Shown piece by piece: positions 7,536 through 16,163 of a DNA stretch of 64,000 nucleotides. The stretch covers positions 3,722,501-3,786,500 of the forward strand of contig NZ_CP038267.1 in NCBI RefSeq assembly GCF_004564375.1, in the 5' to 3' direction. The position numbers were made by a program, and so were the translations under genes. The DNA comes from Nocardioides euryhalodurans (GTDB taxonomy: Bacteria > Actinomycetota > Actinomycetes > Propionibacteriales > Nocardioidaceae). How positions within the stretch are numbered: the stretch's first letter is position 1; each line of letters opens with the position of its first letter. The notes beneath the pieces are model-generated. The model was not told where the DNA came from and did not search any database. It was given only the letters and a program-made list of their open reading frames with translations.

Positions 7536-9125
7536 ATGGACCCGCTCCACGACCACGGAGACCGGCAGGTGCCGGCCGGGACGCTCGACCTCGCGGTCAA
7601 CGTGCTCGGCCCCGCCCCTGACTGGCTGCTCGCCGACCTGCGGGAGGTCGACCTGACCGGCTATCCCGACCCGGCGCCGGCGGTCGCCGCGCTGGCCGAC
7701 CGGCACCGCACGGCGCCCGCCCGGTGCCTCCCCCTGCACGGTGCCGCCGAGGCGTTCTGGCTGGTCGCGCAGGCGATCCGTCCGCGCCTGGCCGCCTGCG
7801 TGCATCCGTCGTTCACCGCCCCGGAGGCGGCGTTGCGGTCGGCCGGGGTGCCGGTCCAGCGGGTGCTGCGCGACCCCGCCCACGACTTCGCCCTCGACTC
7901 GGCGGCGGTCCCGGAGGAGGCCGACCTGGTGGTGCTGGGCCGGCCCGACAACCCCACCGGCCGGCTGGACACCGTCGAGGCGGTGGCCGCGCTCGCCCGG
8001 CCGGGTCGGGTGCTCGTCGTCGACGAGGCGTTCGCCGACTTCCTTCCCGAGGCGGACGGGTTGCACGGATCGGGGATCCCGGGTCTGCTCTGCGTCCGGA
8101 GCCTCACCAAGCTCTGGGGCCTGGCCGGGCTCCGCGTGGGCTACCTGCTCGGCCCCGAGGCGCTCGTGGCGCGGCTCGCCGCGGTCCGCCAGCCGTGGCC
8201 GGTCGGCTCGACCGCCCTGCGGGCGGCCGAGGTCCTCGCGGGCGCCGAGGAGGAGCGTCGGCTCCGCGCGCAGCAGGCGGCCGACGACCGAGCCGCGCTG
8301 CTCGAGGCCCTCGCACCGTTCCCGCTGACGGTCTGGCCCTCGCCCGCCAACTTCCTGCTGCTGCGCTCGGACCGCGCTGACCTGCGTGAGCGGCTGCTCG
8401 ACCACGGACTCGCGGTCCGCCGCGGCCGGACCTTCCCGGGGCTCGACGACCACCACGTACGCGTGTCGGTCCACCCCGACCCGGCCGTCCGGGCAGCGCT
8501 CGTCGACGCCCTGGGACGCGTGCTGCCCGAAGGGAGCGCCGACCAGCGCACCACCGTGGCGGACAGGCCCGCCGGTCACCGGACCCTGGTGCTGGGCGGT
8601 GCCCGCTCCGGCAAGTCGCGGCACGCGCAGCAGCTGCTGGCCGGCCGCCGGGACGTGCTCTACGTCGCGCCCGGGCCGGTCCCCGACGGCAGCGACGCCG
8701 ACTGGGCGGCTCGCGTCGCCGCCCACCGGGAGGACCGGCCTGCGACCTGGACCACCGTGGAGACCACCGACGTCGCCGGTGCCCTCGAGTCGGCGGACCG
8801 GCCGGTGCTGGTCGACTGCCTCGCCACCTGGCTCGCGGCAGCGATGTCGGACGCCGGGGCCTGGGAGTCGGCCGACGGCGACTCGACCTGGCAGCGCACC
8901 CTCGACGACCAGGTGGAGCGGCTGCTGCGGGCCTGGCGGACGGTCCCGGTGCCCGTGGTGGCGGTCAGCAACGAGGTCGGCTCCGGGGTGGTGCCGGGCA
9001 CGAGGTCCGGCGTGCTGTTCCGGGACGCGCTGGGCCGGCTCAACCGGAGGCTCGCCGACGCGAGCGAGGACGTGCGCCTGGTCGTCGCCGGGCGCGTACA
9101 ACAACTGGACGGAGACCTGGGATGA
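7536..9125 (+). CDS. CobC-CobU fusion: threonine-phosphate decarboxylase-like / adenosylcobinamide kinase
   Basis: 529 aa with two complete enzymes. Residues 1 to about 335 are a class I/II PLP-dependent aminotransferase fold of the CobC type (RPDNPTGRL, VVDEAFADF, SLTKLWGLAGLRVGY with Lys192 as the likely PLP lysine), which would supply aminopropanol phosphate. Residues 349-529 are CobU: P-loop GGARSGKS at 354-361, HREDRPATW, LVDCLATWLA and SNEVGSGVVP. A Thr/Asp/Arg linker joins them without a stop or frameshift. The ATG lies 8 nt after cobO; the 3' end overlaps cobT by 4 nt. CobU phosphorylates cobinamide and adds GMP, feeding CobS. Confidence 0.88.
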   Translation: MDPLHDHGDRQVPAGTLDLAVNVLGPAPDWLLADLREVDLTGYPDPAPAVAALADRHRTAPARCLPLHGAAEAFWLVAQAIRPRLAACVHPSFTAPEAALRSAGVPVQRVLRDPAHDFALDSAAVPEEADLVVLGRPDNPTGRLDTVEAVAALARPGRVLVVDEAFADFLPEADGLHGSGIPGLLCVRSLTKLWGLAGLRVGYLLGPEALVARLAAVRQPWPVGSTALRAAEVLAGAEEERRLRAQQAADDRAALLEALAPFPLTVWPSPANFLLLRSDRADLRERLLDHGLAVRRGRTFPGLDDHHVRVSVHPDPAVRAALVDALGRVLPEGSADQRTTVADRPAGHRTLVLGGARSGKSRHAQQLLAGRRDVLYVAPGPVPDGSDADWAARVAAHREDRPATWTTVETTDVAGALESADRPVLVDCLATWLAAAMSDAGAWESADGDSTWQRTLDDQVERLLRAWRTVPVPVVAVSNEVGSGVVPGTRSGVLFRDALGRLNRRLADASEDVRLVVAGRVQQLDGDLG

Positions 9126-10171
9126 CCCACGTGGCGAGGATCGACGAGGGGGCCCGGACCGGGGCCCGGCGACGGGTGGACGCCCTGGCGAAGCCGCTGG
9201 GGGCGCTCGGCCGGCTGGAGGACCTGGCGGTCTGGCTGGCCGGCGTCCAAGGGACCTCCGCCCCGGTCCCGCCCCGCGAGGTGTCGGTCGTGGTGTTCGC
9301 GGGGGACCACGGGGTCACCGGTGACGGGGCGGTGTCGGCGTACCCGCGAGCCGTGACGGCCGCGATGGTGCGGGAGTTCCTCCGCGGCGGCGCAGCGGTC
9401 AACGTGCTCGCCGGGGCGCACGGCGCCCGGGTCCGCGTGGTGGACCTCGGTGTCGACGACGACCTGACCGACACCCCTCCCGAGGTCCGCCGGCACAAGG
9501 TCCGGCGGGGCTCCGGGGCGATCCAGCGCGAGGACGCCCTGACCGTCGACCAGGCCCTCGCCGGCCTGGCTGCGGGCCGCGCGATCGCGGACGAGGAGGT
9601 CGACGCCGGCGCCGACCTGCTCGTGCCCGGCGACATGGGCATCGGCAACACCACCGTGGCTGCCACGCTGGTGGGGACGGTCCTGGGCCTCGACGCCGAC
9701 CAGGTCGTCGGCTGGGGGACCGGGGTCGACGACGAGACCTGGCGGCACAAGCGGGACGTGGTCGCCGCCGCGCTCGAGCGCGCCCGCCCGTACGCCGACG
9801 ACCCGGTCGCGCTGCTGCGGAGCGTCGGCAGCGCCGACCTGGCCGCCGGCACCGGCTTCCTGCTCCGGTCCGCCGAACGGGGCGTCCCGGTGCTCCTGGA
9901 CGGCGTGGTCTCCGGGGCCTGCGCCCTGCTGGCGGAGCGGTCGGCGCCGGGGGCCGTGGCCTGGTGGTGCGCCGGGCACCGGTCCACCGAGCCCGCGCAC
10001 CGGGCCGCGCTCGCGTCGCTCGGCCTCGCACCGCTCCTCGACCTGGAGCTGCGGCTGGGAGAGGCGAGCGGCGCGCTGACCGCGCTGCCGCTGCTGAGGA
10101 CGGCCGCGCTGCTGCTGGCCGGGATGACGACCCTCGACTCCGTCGCCCCTCCCGTACCGGAGCAGGTGTGA
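9122..10171 (+). CDS. cobT: Nicotinate-nucleotide--dimethylbenzimidazole phosphoribosyltransferase
   Basis: 349 aa. Family motifs are present in order: AKPLGALGRLEDLA, VVFAGDHGVTGDGAVSAYP, GDMGIGNTTVAA and the C-terminal LRLGEASGALTALPLL holding the catalytic Glu (commonly LGEGTGA; here Ala-Ser replace Gly-Thr). It makes alpha-ribazole phosphate, the lower-ligand precursor. Start overlaps the CobC-CobU fusion (ATGA) and the end overlaps cobS. Confidence 0.93.
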   Translation: MTHVARIDEGARTGARRRVDALAKPLGALGRLEDLAVWLAGVQGTSAPVPPREVSVVVFAGDHGVTGDGAVSAYPRAVTAAMVREFLRGGAAVNVLAGAHGARVRVVDLGVDDDLTDTPPEVRRHKVRRGSGAIQREDALTVDQALAGLAAGRAIADEEVDAGADLLVPGDMGIGNTTVAATLVGTVLGLDADQVVGWGTGVDDETWRHKRDVVAAALERARPYADDPVALLRSVGSADLAAGTGFLLRSAERGVPVLLDGVVSGACALLAERSAPGAVAWWCAGHRSTEPAHRAALASLGLAPLLDLELRLGEASGALTALPLLRTAALLLAGMTTLDSVAPPVPEQV

Positions 10172-10935
10172 GCCTCCCGGTCGACGCGACGCGGCTCGCC
10201 GTCGGCACCCTCACGGTGCTTCCGGTCGAGCCGCCGAGCACGGTCGACAGGCGGGTCGCCGCCCTGGCGATGACGCTGGCGCCGCTGGCGGTGCTGCCGC
10301 TCGCGGTCCCCGTGGCGCTGCTGGTCTGGGCAGGGGATCGCCTCGACACCCCCGCGCTGCTGACGGGTCTGCTCGCAGTGGGCCTGCTCGCCCTCGGCTC
10401 CGGCGGGCTGCACCTCGACGGTCTCGCCGACACCGCCGACGGCCTGACGGTGCCGGGCGACACGACCCGCCGGCTCGCGGTGATGCGCACCGGCGACGTC
10501 GGCCCCGTCGGCGCGGCGACCCTGCTGCTGGTCATGTCGGTGCAGGCGGTCGCCCTGGCGGGCACCCTCGAGCGGTACGGCGCCGCGGCCGCCGCCCTCA
10601 CGGCCGGTCTCGGGGTGGTCGTCAGCCGGGGCTGCCTGGTGATCGCCTGCTCGCGAGGGGTCCCGGCTGCCCGGGGTGACGGGCTCGGGAGCGCGGTTGC
10701 CGGCTCGGTGCCGCTCCCGGTGGTCCTCCTCGTCCTCGGCGCGCTGACGACGACCGCGCTGCTGCTCGACGGCGGCCGCGGTGTCGCGGGGGTGACCGTG
10801 GCCGCCGTGGTGGCGGGGGGCGTCCTGCTCCGGGCGGTGCGTCGCCTCGGAGGCGTGACCGGTGACGTGCTGGGCGCCGTCGTGGAGCTGGCCCTGGCCG
10901 GCTACCTCGTGGCGCAGGTGGTCGGCTCTCCCTGA
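10168..10935 (+). CDS. cobS: Adenosylcobinamide-GDP ribazoletransferase
   Basis: 255 aa membrane enzyme. GGLHLDGLADTADGL, RTGDVGPVG and the C-terminal GGVTGDVLGA are diagnostic of CobS. It condenses adenosyl-GDP-cobinamide (from CobU) with alpha-ribazole (from CobT) into cobalamin. GTG start overlaps the cobT stop. It is the last gene of the riboswitch operon; a 7-bp hairpin spans its stop codon and that of the convergent next gene. Confidence 0.93.
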   Translation: MSLPVDATRLAVGTLTVLPVEPPSTVDRRVAALAMTLAPLAVLPLAVPVALLVWAGDRLDTPALLTGLLAVGLLALGSGGLHLDGLADTADGLTVPGDTTRRLAVMRTGDVGPVGAATLLLVMSVQAVALAGTLERYGAAAAALTAGLGVVVSRGCLVIACSRGVPAARGDGLGSAVAGSVPLPVVLLVLGALTTTALLLDGGRGVAGVTVAAVVAGGVLLRAVRRLGGVTGDVLGAVVELALAGYLVAQVVGSP

Positions 10936-10952
10936 CCCCAGCGTCGGGTCAG
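10932..10952. terminator. Short hairpin spanning two convergent stop codons
   Basis: CTGACCC (10932-10938) pairs with GGGTCAG (10946-10952) across a 7-nt loop. The arms contain the cobS stop (TGA) and the complement of the stop of the sugar dehydrogenase gene. No U-run follows on either strand. Confidence 0.4.
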
Positions 10953-12103
10953 TCGCTCCCGGGGGTGACGACGAGGATCCGGTCGTCCTCGGGCGCGGGT
11001 GAGCCGCGGCCGTCGCGGTTGGAGGTCGTGACCCAGAGCCGGCCGTCGGGGGCGACCTCGACGGTGCGCAGCCGGCCGTACTCACCGACGAAGAAGGGGG
11101 TCGGGTCGGTGGCCTCGCCGTCGGCGACGTCGACCCGCCACAGCCGGGTGCCCTGCAGGGCACCGAGCCAGAGGTGGCCCTCGGCGTGGGCGAGCCCGGA
11201 CGGGGACGCCTGGTCGGTCCGCCAGACCACACGGGGGTTGACCAGCCCCTCCTCGTCACCGCGGCCCTCGACCACCGGCCAGCCGTAGTCGGACCCCTTG
11301 CGGATCAGGTTGAGCTCGTCGTACGTCGACTGGCCGAACTCGCTCGCCCAGAGGTTGCCGTCGTCGTCGAACGCCAGCCCCTGCACGTTGCGGTGCCCCC
11401 ACGACCAGACCGGTGAGTCGGGGTCGGGGTTGCCCGGAGCGGGGTCGCCCTCGGCTGTGATCCGCAGGATCTTGCCCGCGAGCGAGGAGCGGTCGGGGGC
11501 GAGCTCGGGCGTGCCGGTCTCGCCGGTGGAGACGTAGAGGAAGCCGTCGGGGCCGAACCGGAGCCGGCCGCCGTCGTGGATGAAGCCGGTCGGGATGCCG
11601 TCCAGCAGCACCTCGGGGGTGCCGAGCCGGTCCTGCCGGTCGAGGGGAGCGCGGACGACGCGGTTGTCGGAGGCCGTGCTGAGGTAGAAGTAGAGGAACC
11701 GGTCCTCCGCGAAGTCGGGTGACACCGCGACCCCGAGCAGCCCGCCCTCGCCGGCGTCGCCCTCACCGACGGGCTCGCCGAGCGCGCCGAGGCCCTGCGG
11801 CTCCCCGCCCGCCGGGTCGATCAGCAGCACCTGGCGGGTGTCGCGCTCGGTGACGACGGCCCGGCCGTCCGGGAGGAAGCCCAGCCCCCACGGCGCCTCC
11901 AGGCCGGTCGCGACCGTGTCGACCACGCGCACCCGCTCGTCGCTGGGGGAGATCGTGGGGCCGTCGGTGGGCTCCTCGGGGGCGGGCTCGGGCTCCTCGG
12001 TCGGGGCGGTGACCGTGGGCGGCCCCGGGGTCGCGGAGTCGTCGGAGCAGGCGGAGAGGCTTGCCAGCAGCACCAGCACGCCGACGGCGATCGGGCGACG
12101 CAT
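10949..12103 (-). CDS. PQQ-dependent sugar dehydrogenase-like lipoprotein
   Basis: 384 aa. N-terminal signal with lipobox LSAC (Cys19), a Glu/Pro/Thr-rich spacer to about residue 55, then a glucose/sorbosone dehydrogenase beta-propeller: GLEAPWGLGFLPDGRAVVTER, GEGGLLGVAVSPDF, IHDGGRLRFGPDGFLYVSTGE, WSWGHRNVQGLAF. Family members oxidise sugars or aldoses at the cell surface with PQQ, though many actinobacterial members have no proven cofactor. The ATG shares one base with the stop of the upstream hydrolase gene, so the pair is co-transcribed. Confidence 0.85.
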   Translation of the reverse strand: MRRPIAVGVLVLLASLSACSDDSATPGPPTVTAPTEEPEPAPEEPTDGPTISPSDERVRVVDTVATGLEAPWGLGFLPDGRAVVTERDTRQVLLIDPAGGEPQGLGALGEPVGEGDAGEGGLLGVAVSPDFAEDRFLYFYLSTASDNRVVRAPLDRQDRLGTPEVLLDGIPTGFIHDGGRLRFGPDGFLYVSTGETGTPELAPDRSSLAGKILRITAEGDPAPGNPDPDSPVWSWGHRNVQGLAFDDDGNLWASEFGQSTYDELNLIRKGSDYGWPVVEGRGDEEGLVNPRVVWRTDQASPSGLAHAEGHLWLGALQGTRLWRVDVADGEATDPTPFFVGEYGRLRTVEVAPDGRLWVTTSNRDGRGSPAPEDDRILVVTPGSD

Positions 12104-13017
12104 CAACCCACCCGCGCGAGGAGCTCGAGCAGCAGGTCGTGGACCTCGCCGGGACGTTCCATCTGGACGAAGTGCGACCCCTGGAGCTCGACGTAGGAGG
12201 CGTCGGCGAGCCGGTCGGCGGCCGTGGCCATGGCCCGGCTGCCGCTGAGGACGTCCCACCGGCCGGCCACGAGGGTGACGGGGACGGTGATCCGGCTCAG
12301 CCGGACCCGGGGGTGCTCGGCGGTGCGGAGCGCGAGGTGGAAGTACCAGTCCACGGGCGTCTGGAGGAACTCCCGCACGGCCTTGGCGGCCAGCTCCTGG
12401 TCGGGCATCGGGAACATGAACCCGGTGTGGCCGAGCACCGCGATGCTGCGCCGGCCCACGGGAAGCCGCCGGGCGACGGGCGTCAGCGCCCGACCGCCGT
12501 ACTTCAGGGCGCGCGAGGCGTTGACCGTCAGCGTGTGGGCCACGGCCTGCGGCAGGTGGAAGGGAGCCAGCATCGTGCCGAAGGTGCCGCCCGGCACCCC
12601 CGCCACCGCGAACAGGCCGGCGACGCGCTCGGGGTGGAGCGTGGCCAGCTCGAACATCGTGTTGACCCCCATCGACCAACCGGCGAGGACCGCGCGCTCG
12701 ACACCGAAGTGGTCCATCACCGAGAGCGCGTCGTCGACGAAGTCGTCGATGCCGACGCGCTGCGGGTCGCGCGGCCGGGCGGACCCGCCGGTGCCGCGGT
12801 GGTTCCAGCTGACGACGCGGACGCCGCAGTCGGGCTCGAGGAGCGCCGGCCAGGTCCACGGGCTGGTGCCGAGGCCGTTGCAGAGCACCACGGTGGGTCC
12901 GGGCAGGGTGCCGTCGGGGTCGTTGGTCCAGACCCGCAACCGGGTCCCGTCGTCGGAGAGCACGTCGCCGAAGGCCAGGCGGGCGTCGGGGGCGGTCTCC
13001 GTGGCAGGGGAGGACAT
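12103..13017 (-). CDS. Alpha/beta-hydrolase
   Basis: 304 aa. The canonical fold is visible: VVLCNGLGTSPWTW oxyanion region, SWNHRGTGGS, nucleophile elbow GWSMG, VAGRWDVL acid region and the catalytic His in GSHFVQMERP. Substrate cannot be read from the sequence; esterase, lactonase or haloperoxidase-type activities are all possible. It is the first gene of a two-gene unit with the sugar dehydrogenase lipoprotein. Confidence 0.85.
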   Translation of the reverse strand: MSSPATETAPDARLAFGDVLSDDGTRLRVWTNDPDGTLPGPTVVLCNGLGTSPWTWPALLEPDCGVRVVSWNHRGTGGSARPRDPQRVGIDDFVDDALSVMDHFGVERAVLAGWSMGVNTMFELATLHPERVAGLFAVAGVPGGTFGTMLAPFHLPQAVAHTLTVNASRALKYGGRALTPVARRLPVGRRSIAVLGHTGFMFPMPDQELAAKAVREFLQTPVDWYFHLALRTAEHPRVRLSRITVPVTLVAGRWDVLSGSRAMATAADRLADASYVELQGSHFVQMERPGEVHDLLLELLARVG

Positions 13018-13056
13018 GCCCCCGATTGTGCAGGAGGGAACCCGACGGGAGCGTGC

Positions 13057-13254
13057 TCAGCGCTGTGCGGCGAGCCGTGGGGGAGTCGGTGGGACGACGA
13101 CCGGGACGGCCGGGGCGGACCGCGCCGCGAGGTACTCCTCGACCTCGCGCCGCTCGCTCCGGAGCTGGGTGAGCCGCGTCGTCGCGACCATGGCGTTGCG
13201 CCGCGCCCGCTGCTGCGAGGAGACCGCCCAGCGGTCGAGGAGCGTGAGCTTCAT
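13057..13254 (-). CDS. Small hypothetical protein, 65 aa
   Basis: Basic, helix-prone N-terminal half (RWAVSSQQRARRNAMVATTRLTQLRSERREVEEYLAAR as residues 8-46, no motif recognised) and a Pro/Val-rich tail. No signal peptide or membrane segment. On its strand TAGCGT (13292-13297) and, 21 nt further up, a perfect TTGACA (13319-13324) lie upstream, so it probably has its own promoter, although the spacer is longer than normal. Only a weak ribosome site (GGGAA) precedes the ATG. Function unknown. Confidence 0.55.
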   Translation of the reverse strand: MKLTLLDRWAVSSQQRARRNAMVATTRLTQLRSERREVEEYLAARSAPAVPVVVPPTPPRLAAQR

Positions 13255-13362
13255 GGCGGTTCCCGGGGTGCGTGCGGTGGTGGTGCGTACGACGCTAGGG
13301 CAGCTGGTCCTGCCGGGGTGTCAACCGCGTGTGAAGTCTGTGTGAACGACCCGCCCGCTCCC

Positions 13363-14217
13363 TCAGTCGGGCACCGGCTCGGTGAGTGCCCGGCCAGACC
13401 GCGTCGCGCCGACCGACGCGACGACGACGCACGCCATCGCGGCCCACTGCGTCGGGGTGAGGAACTCCTGCAGCACCACGATGGCGGCGAGCGCGGCCGC
13501 CGCGGGCTCGAGGCTCATCAGGATCGAGAAGACCGCCGGCTTCAGGCTGCGCAGCGCCACCAGCTCGCAGCTGTAGGGGACCACCGAGCTCAGCAGCCCG
13601 ACCGCGGCGCCCACGGCCAGCACCCGCCAGTCCAGCAGCGCGGTCCCCGAGACCGCCATCGCCGCGGGACCCAGCAGCACCGTCGCGACCACGCTCGCCA
13701 CCGCCAGCCCGCCCAGTCCGGGCCAGCGCTCGCCGGTCTGTGCGCTCAGCAGGATGTACGCCGCCCAGGCGGCCCCGGCCAGCAGCGCGAACCCCGCCCC
13801 GGCCAGCGTGACGTCGCCGGGCTGGAGCCCGAGCAGGAGCACGCCCAGCGCGGCCAGGGCGACCCAGAGCAGGTCGCGCGGGCGGCGCGAGCCGAGCACC
13901 GCCAGGGTCAGCGGGCCGACGAACTCGATGGTGACGGCGATGCCGAGGGGGATCCGGGCGAAGGCCTGGTAGATCGCCCAGTTCATCACCCCGAGGGTGA
14001 CGCCGAAGCCGATGACGACGGTCCAGTCGGCCCTCGTACGTCCGCGCAGGACCGGGCGGGCGACCAGGCCCAGCACCACCGCGCTCGTGACCAGCCGCAG
14101 CCACACGATCCCGGTCGGGGAGATCTCGTCGAAGAGGTCCTTCGCGATCGCGGCGCCGAGCTGGACCGAGAGGATTCCGAGAAGGACGAGCCAGACCGGT
14201 GAGAATCGGGGCGCCAC
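13363..14217 (-). CDS. EamA/DMT-family exporter (RhtA-like)
   Basis: 284 aa with about ten hydrophobic segments in two EamA repeats. Signatures such as SPTGIVWLRL, YQAFARIPLGIAVTIEFVGPL and the second-repeat PAVFSILMSLEPAAAALAA resemble RhtA-type threonine/homoserine exporters. GTG start is 6 nt downstream of TAGATT (14224-14229 on the other strand), so the mRNA is probably leaderless. Divergent from the ABC exporter operon. Substrate is inferred by family only. Confidence 0.82.
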   Translation of the reverse strand: MAPRFSPVWLVLLGILSVQLGAAIAKDLFDEISPTGIVWLRLVTSAVVLGLVARPVLRGRTRADWTVVIGFGVTLGVMNWAIYQAFARIPLGIAVTIEFVGPLTLAVLGSRRPRDLLWVALAALGVLLLGLQPGDVTLAGAGFALLAGAAWAAYILLSAQTGERWPGLGGLAVASVVATVLLGPAAMAVSGTALLDWRVLAVGAAVGLLSSVVPYSCELVALRSLKPAVFSILMSLEPAAAALAAIVVLQEFLTPTQWAAMACVVVASVGATRSGRALTEPVPD

Positions 14218-14223
14218 CCGGTC

Positions 14224-14229
14224 AATCTA
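14224..14229 (-). promoter_or_regulatory. -10 box for a leaderless EamA exporter mRNA
   Basis: Minus-strand TAGATT, followed by exactly 6 nt (GACCGG) and the GTG start. The same arrangement recurs before ilvD, ilvE, the Ser/Thr kinase and others in the window. Confidence 0.5.
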
Positions 14230-14323
14230 GGACGTCGCCGCGGGCAGGACGGTCGCGGGACCATGTCAGTGGCCGGGGCTAGCGTCTCGGGGGAGGCAGG
14301 TCGATGATGCAAGGGGAGGACCA

Positions 14324-15295
14324 GTGAGCACGAATCCGGCGATCGAGGCCGATCAGCTCGTCAAGCACTTCGGGGAGACCGTGGCGGTCGACGGCGTGAG
14401 CTTCGCGGTGCCGCGCGGCACCGTCCTGGGGCTGCTCGGACCCAATGGGGCGGGCAAGACCACCACGGTGCGGATGATGACCACGTTGACCACGCCCACG
14501 AGCGGCACGGCGCGGGTGGCGGGGCACGACGTGCTGCGCGAGCCCGAGGCCGTGCGGAGGTCGATGGGGCTGACCGGCCAGGCGGCCACGGTCGACGAGC
14601 TGCTGACGGGCAAGGAGAACCTCTGGCTCGTCGGCAGCCTCTACGGCCTCGACCGGGTGACCATCCAGCGCCAGACCGACGACCTGCTGGAGCGGTTCTC
14701 GCTCACCGACGCCGCCGACCGGACCATCAAGACCTACTCCGGGGGCATGCGGCGCCGGCTCGACCTCGCGGTGAGCCTGATCGCGACGCCGCCGGTGCTG
14801 TTCCTCGACGAGCCGACCACCGGGCTCGACCCGCGCAGCCGTGTGGAGCTGTGGGAGGTGCTGCGCGACCTGGTGCGCGACGGCACCACGCTGCTGCTCA
14901 CGACGCAGTACCTCGAGGAGGCCGACCAGCTCGCCGACGACATCGTCGTCATCGACCGCGGCACCGTCATCGCCCACGGCACCCCGCTCGAGCTCAAGGA
15001 CGCCTCCGGCCGCGCCGCGCTGGTCGTGACCGTGTCCCGGCCCGAGGACCTCTCCGCGGCCGCCGACCTGCTGCGCCGAGCCGTCCCCGAGGTCCACGTC
15101 GACGAGCCGACCCGCTCGGTGACGGCGCCCGCCGAGGGCCTCTCCGACGTCACCCGCGTCGCGACGCTGTTCGACGGCAGCGGCATCGACCTCGACGACC
15201 TGGGGCTGCAACGACCGAGTCTCGACGACGTCTTCCTGCACCTGACCGGCCACCGCGCCGAGGACACCGCCCCCGAGGAGGAGATCTCCGCATGA
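14324..15295 (+). CDS. DrrA-type ABC transporter ATPase
   Basis: 323 aa. Walker A LGPNGAGKT, signature YSGGMRRRLDLA, Walker B VLFLDEPTTGLDPRSR, then the long C-terminal extension typical of the daunorubicin-resistance DrrA family (VTAPAEGLSDVTRVATLF, PSLDDVFLHLTGHRAED). A strong AGGGGAGGA ribosome site precedes the GTG. It overlaps the permease gene by 4 nt. It should drive export of a drug, lipid or secondary metabolite; the substrate is not evident. Confidence 0.88.
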   Translation: MSTNPAIEADQLVKHFGETVAVDGVSFAVPRGTVLGLLGPNGAGKTTTVRMMTTLTTPTSGTARVAGHDVLREPEAVRRSMGLTGQAATVDELLTGKENLWLVGSLYGLDRVTIQRQTDDLLERFSLTDAADRTIKTYSGGMRRRLDLAVSLIATPPVLFLDEPTTGLDPRSRVELWEVLRDLVRDGTTLLLTTQYLEEADQLADDIVVIDRGTVIAHGTPLELKDASGRAALVVTVSRPEDLSAAADLLRRAVPEVHVDEPTRSVTAPAEGLSDVTRVATLFDGSGIDLDDLGLQRPSLDDVFLHLTGHRAEDTAPEEEISA

Positions 15296-16152
15296 GCACC
15301 GAGACCACGACCAGCGGCCTCGACCAGCACCCCATGATCGACCGCCCCACGATCCGCACCGGCAGCCTGCTCAGCCAGTCCCTGGTGATCACGCGGCGCA
15401 ACCTGATCCACATCCGCCGGATGCCGGAGATGCTCCTCGACGTCACGATCCAGCCGGTGATGTTCGTGCTGCTCTTCGCCTACGTCTTCGGCGGTGCGAT
15501 CGCGACCGACGCCCCGGCCGGCTACAACGAGTGGCTGCTCGGCGGGATCATGGGACAGACCATCGCGTTCGCCTCCTTCATCGTCGCGGTCGGTCTCACC
15601 TCCGACATCGACAAGGGCATCGTCGACCGGATGCGCTCGCTGCCGATCCACCCCTCGGCCGTCCTGGTCGGTCGGAGCATCTCCAGCCTGATCCACTCCT
15701 CCATCGGCATCGTCGTGATGTCGCTGACGGGCCTGCTGATCGGCTGGCGGATCCGCGGCACGTTCGTCGAGGCGGTCGCCGCCTACGGGTTGCTGCTGCT
15801 CTGGGGCTTCACGATGATCTGGCTGGGGATCCTGGTCGGCTCGAGGATGCGGTCGGTCGAGGCGGTCAACGGCGTCATGTTCACCACGATCTTCCCGCTG
15901 ACCTTCCTGTCCAACGCGTTCGCGCCGACCGAGGACATGGAGCCGTGGCTGCGCACCATCGCCGAGTGGAACCCGATCTCCGCGCTGGTGCAGGCGATCC
16001 GCGTGCTCTGGGGCAACACGCCGCCCGCGCCGGCCGACGCCGCCCTGCCGCTGCAGAACCCGGTCATCGCGACGTTGATCTGGTGCTTCGCGCTGACGGC
16101 GATCCTGGCGCCGCTGTCCATCCGTACGTTCCGCAACCGCACCCAGCAGTGA
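15292..16152 (+). CDS. DrrB-type ABC-2 permease
   Basis: 286 aa. A cytoplasmic N-terminus is followed by about six membrane segments of the ABC-2 type; RNLIHIRRMPEMLLDVTIQPVMFVLLFAYVFGGAI (about 33-67), PIHPSAVLVGR and the C-terminal WNPISALVQAIR region are typical of DrrB. ATGA overlap with the ATPase gene makes a two-component exporter. The BNR-repeat gene follows after 11 nt and is probably co-transcribed. Confidence 0.88.
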   Translation: MSTETTTSGLDQHPMIDRPTIRTGSLLSQSLVITRRNLIHIRRMPEMLLDVTIQPVMFVLLFAYVFGGAIATDAPAGYNEWLLGGIMGQTIAFASFIVAVGLTSDIDKGIVDRMRSLPIHPSAVLVGRSISSLIHSSIGIVVMSLTGLLIGWRIRGTFVEAVAAYGLLLLWGFTMIWLGILVGSRMRSVEAVNGVMFTTIFPLTFLSNAFAPTEDMEPWLRTIAEWNPISALVQAIRVLWGNTPPAPADAALPLQNPVIATLIWCFALTAILAPLSIRTFRNRTQQ

Positions 16153-16163
16153 GGGAGTCCCCG

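Noticed and set aside
13319..13324. Perfect TTGACA as a sigma-70 -35 with TAGCGT as -10
   Set aside because: Spacer is 21 nt instead of 16-19, so it is kept only as weak support for the 65-aa gene and not listed as a promoter.
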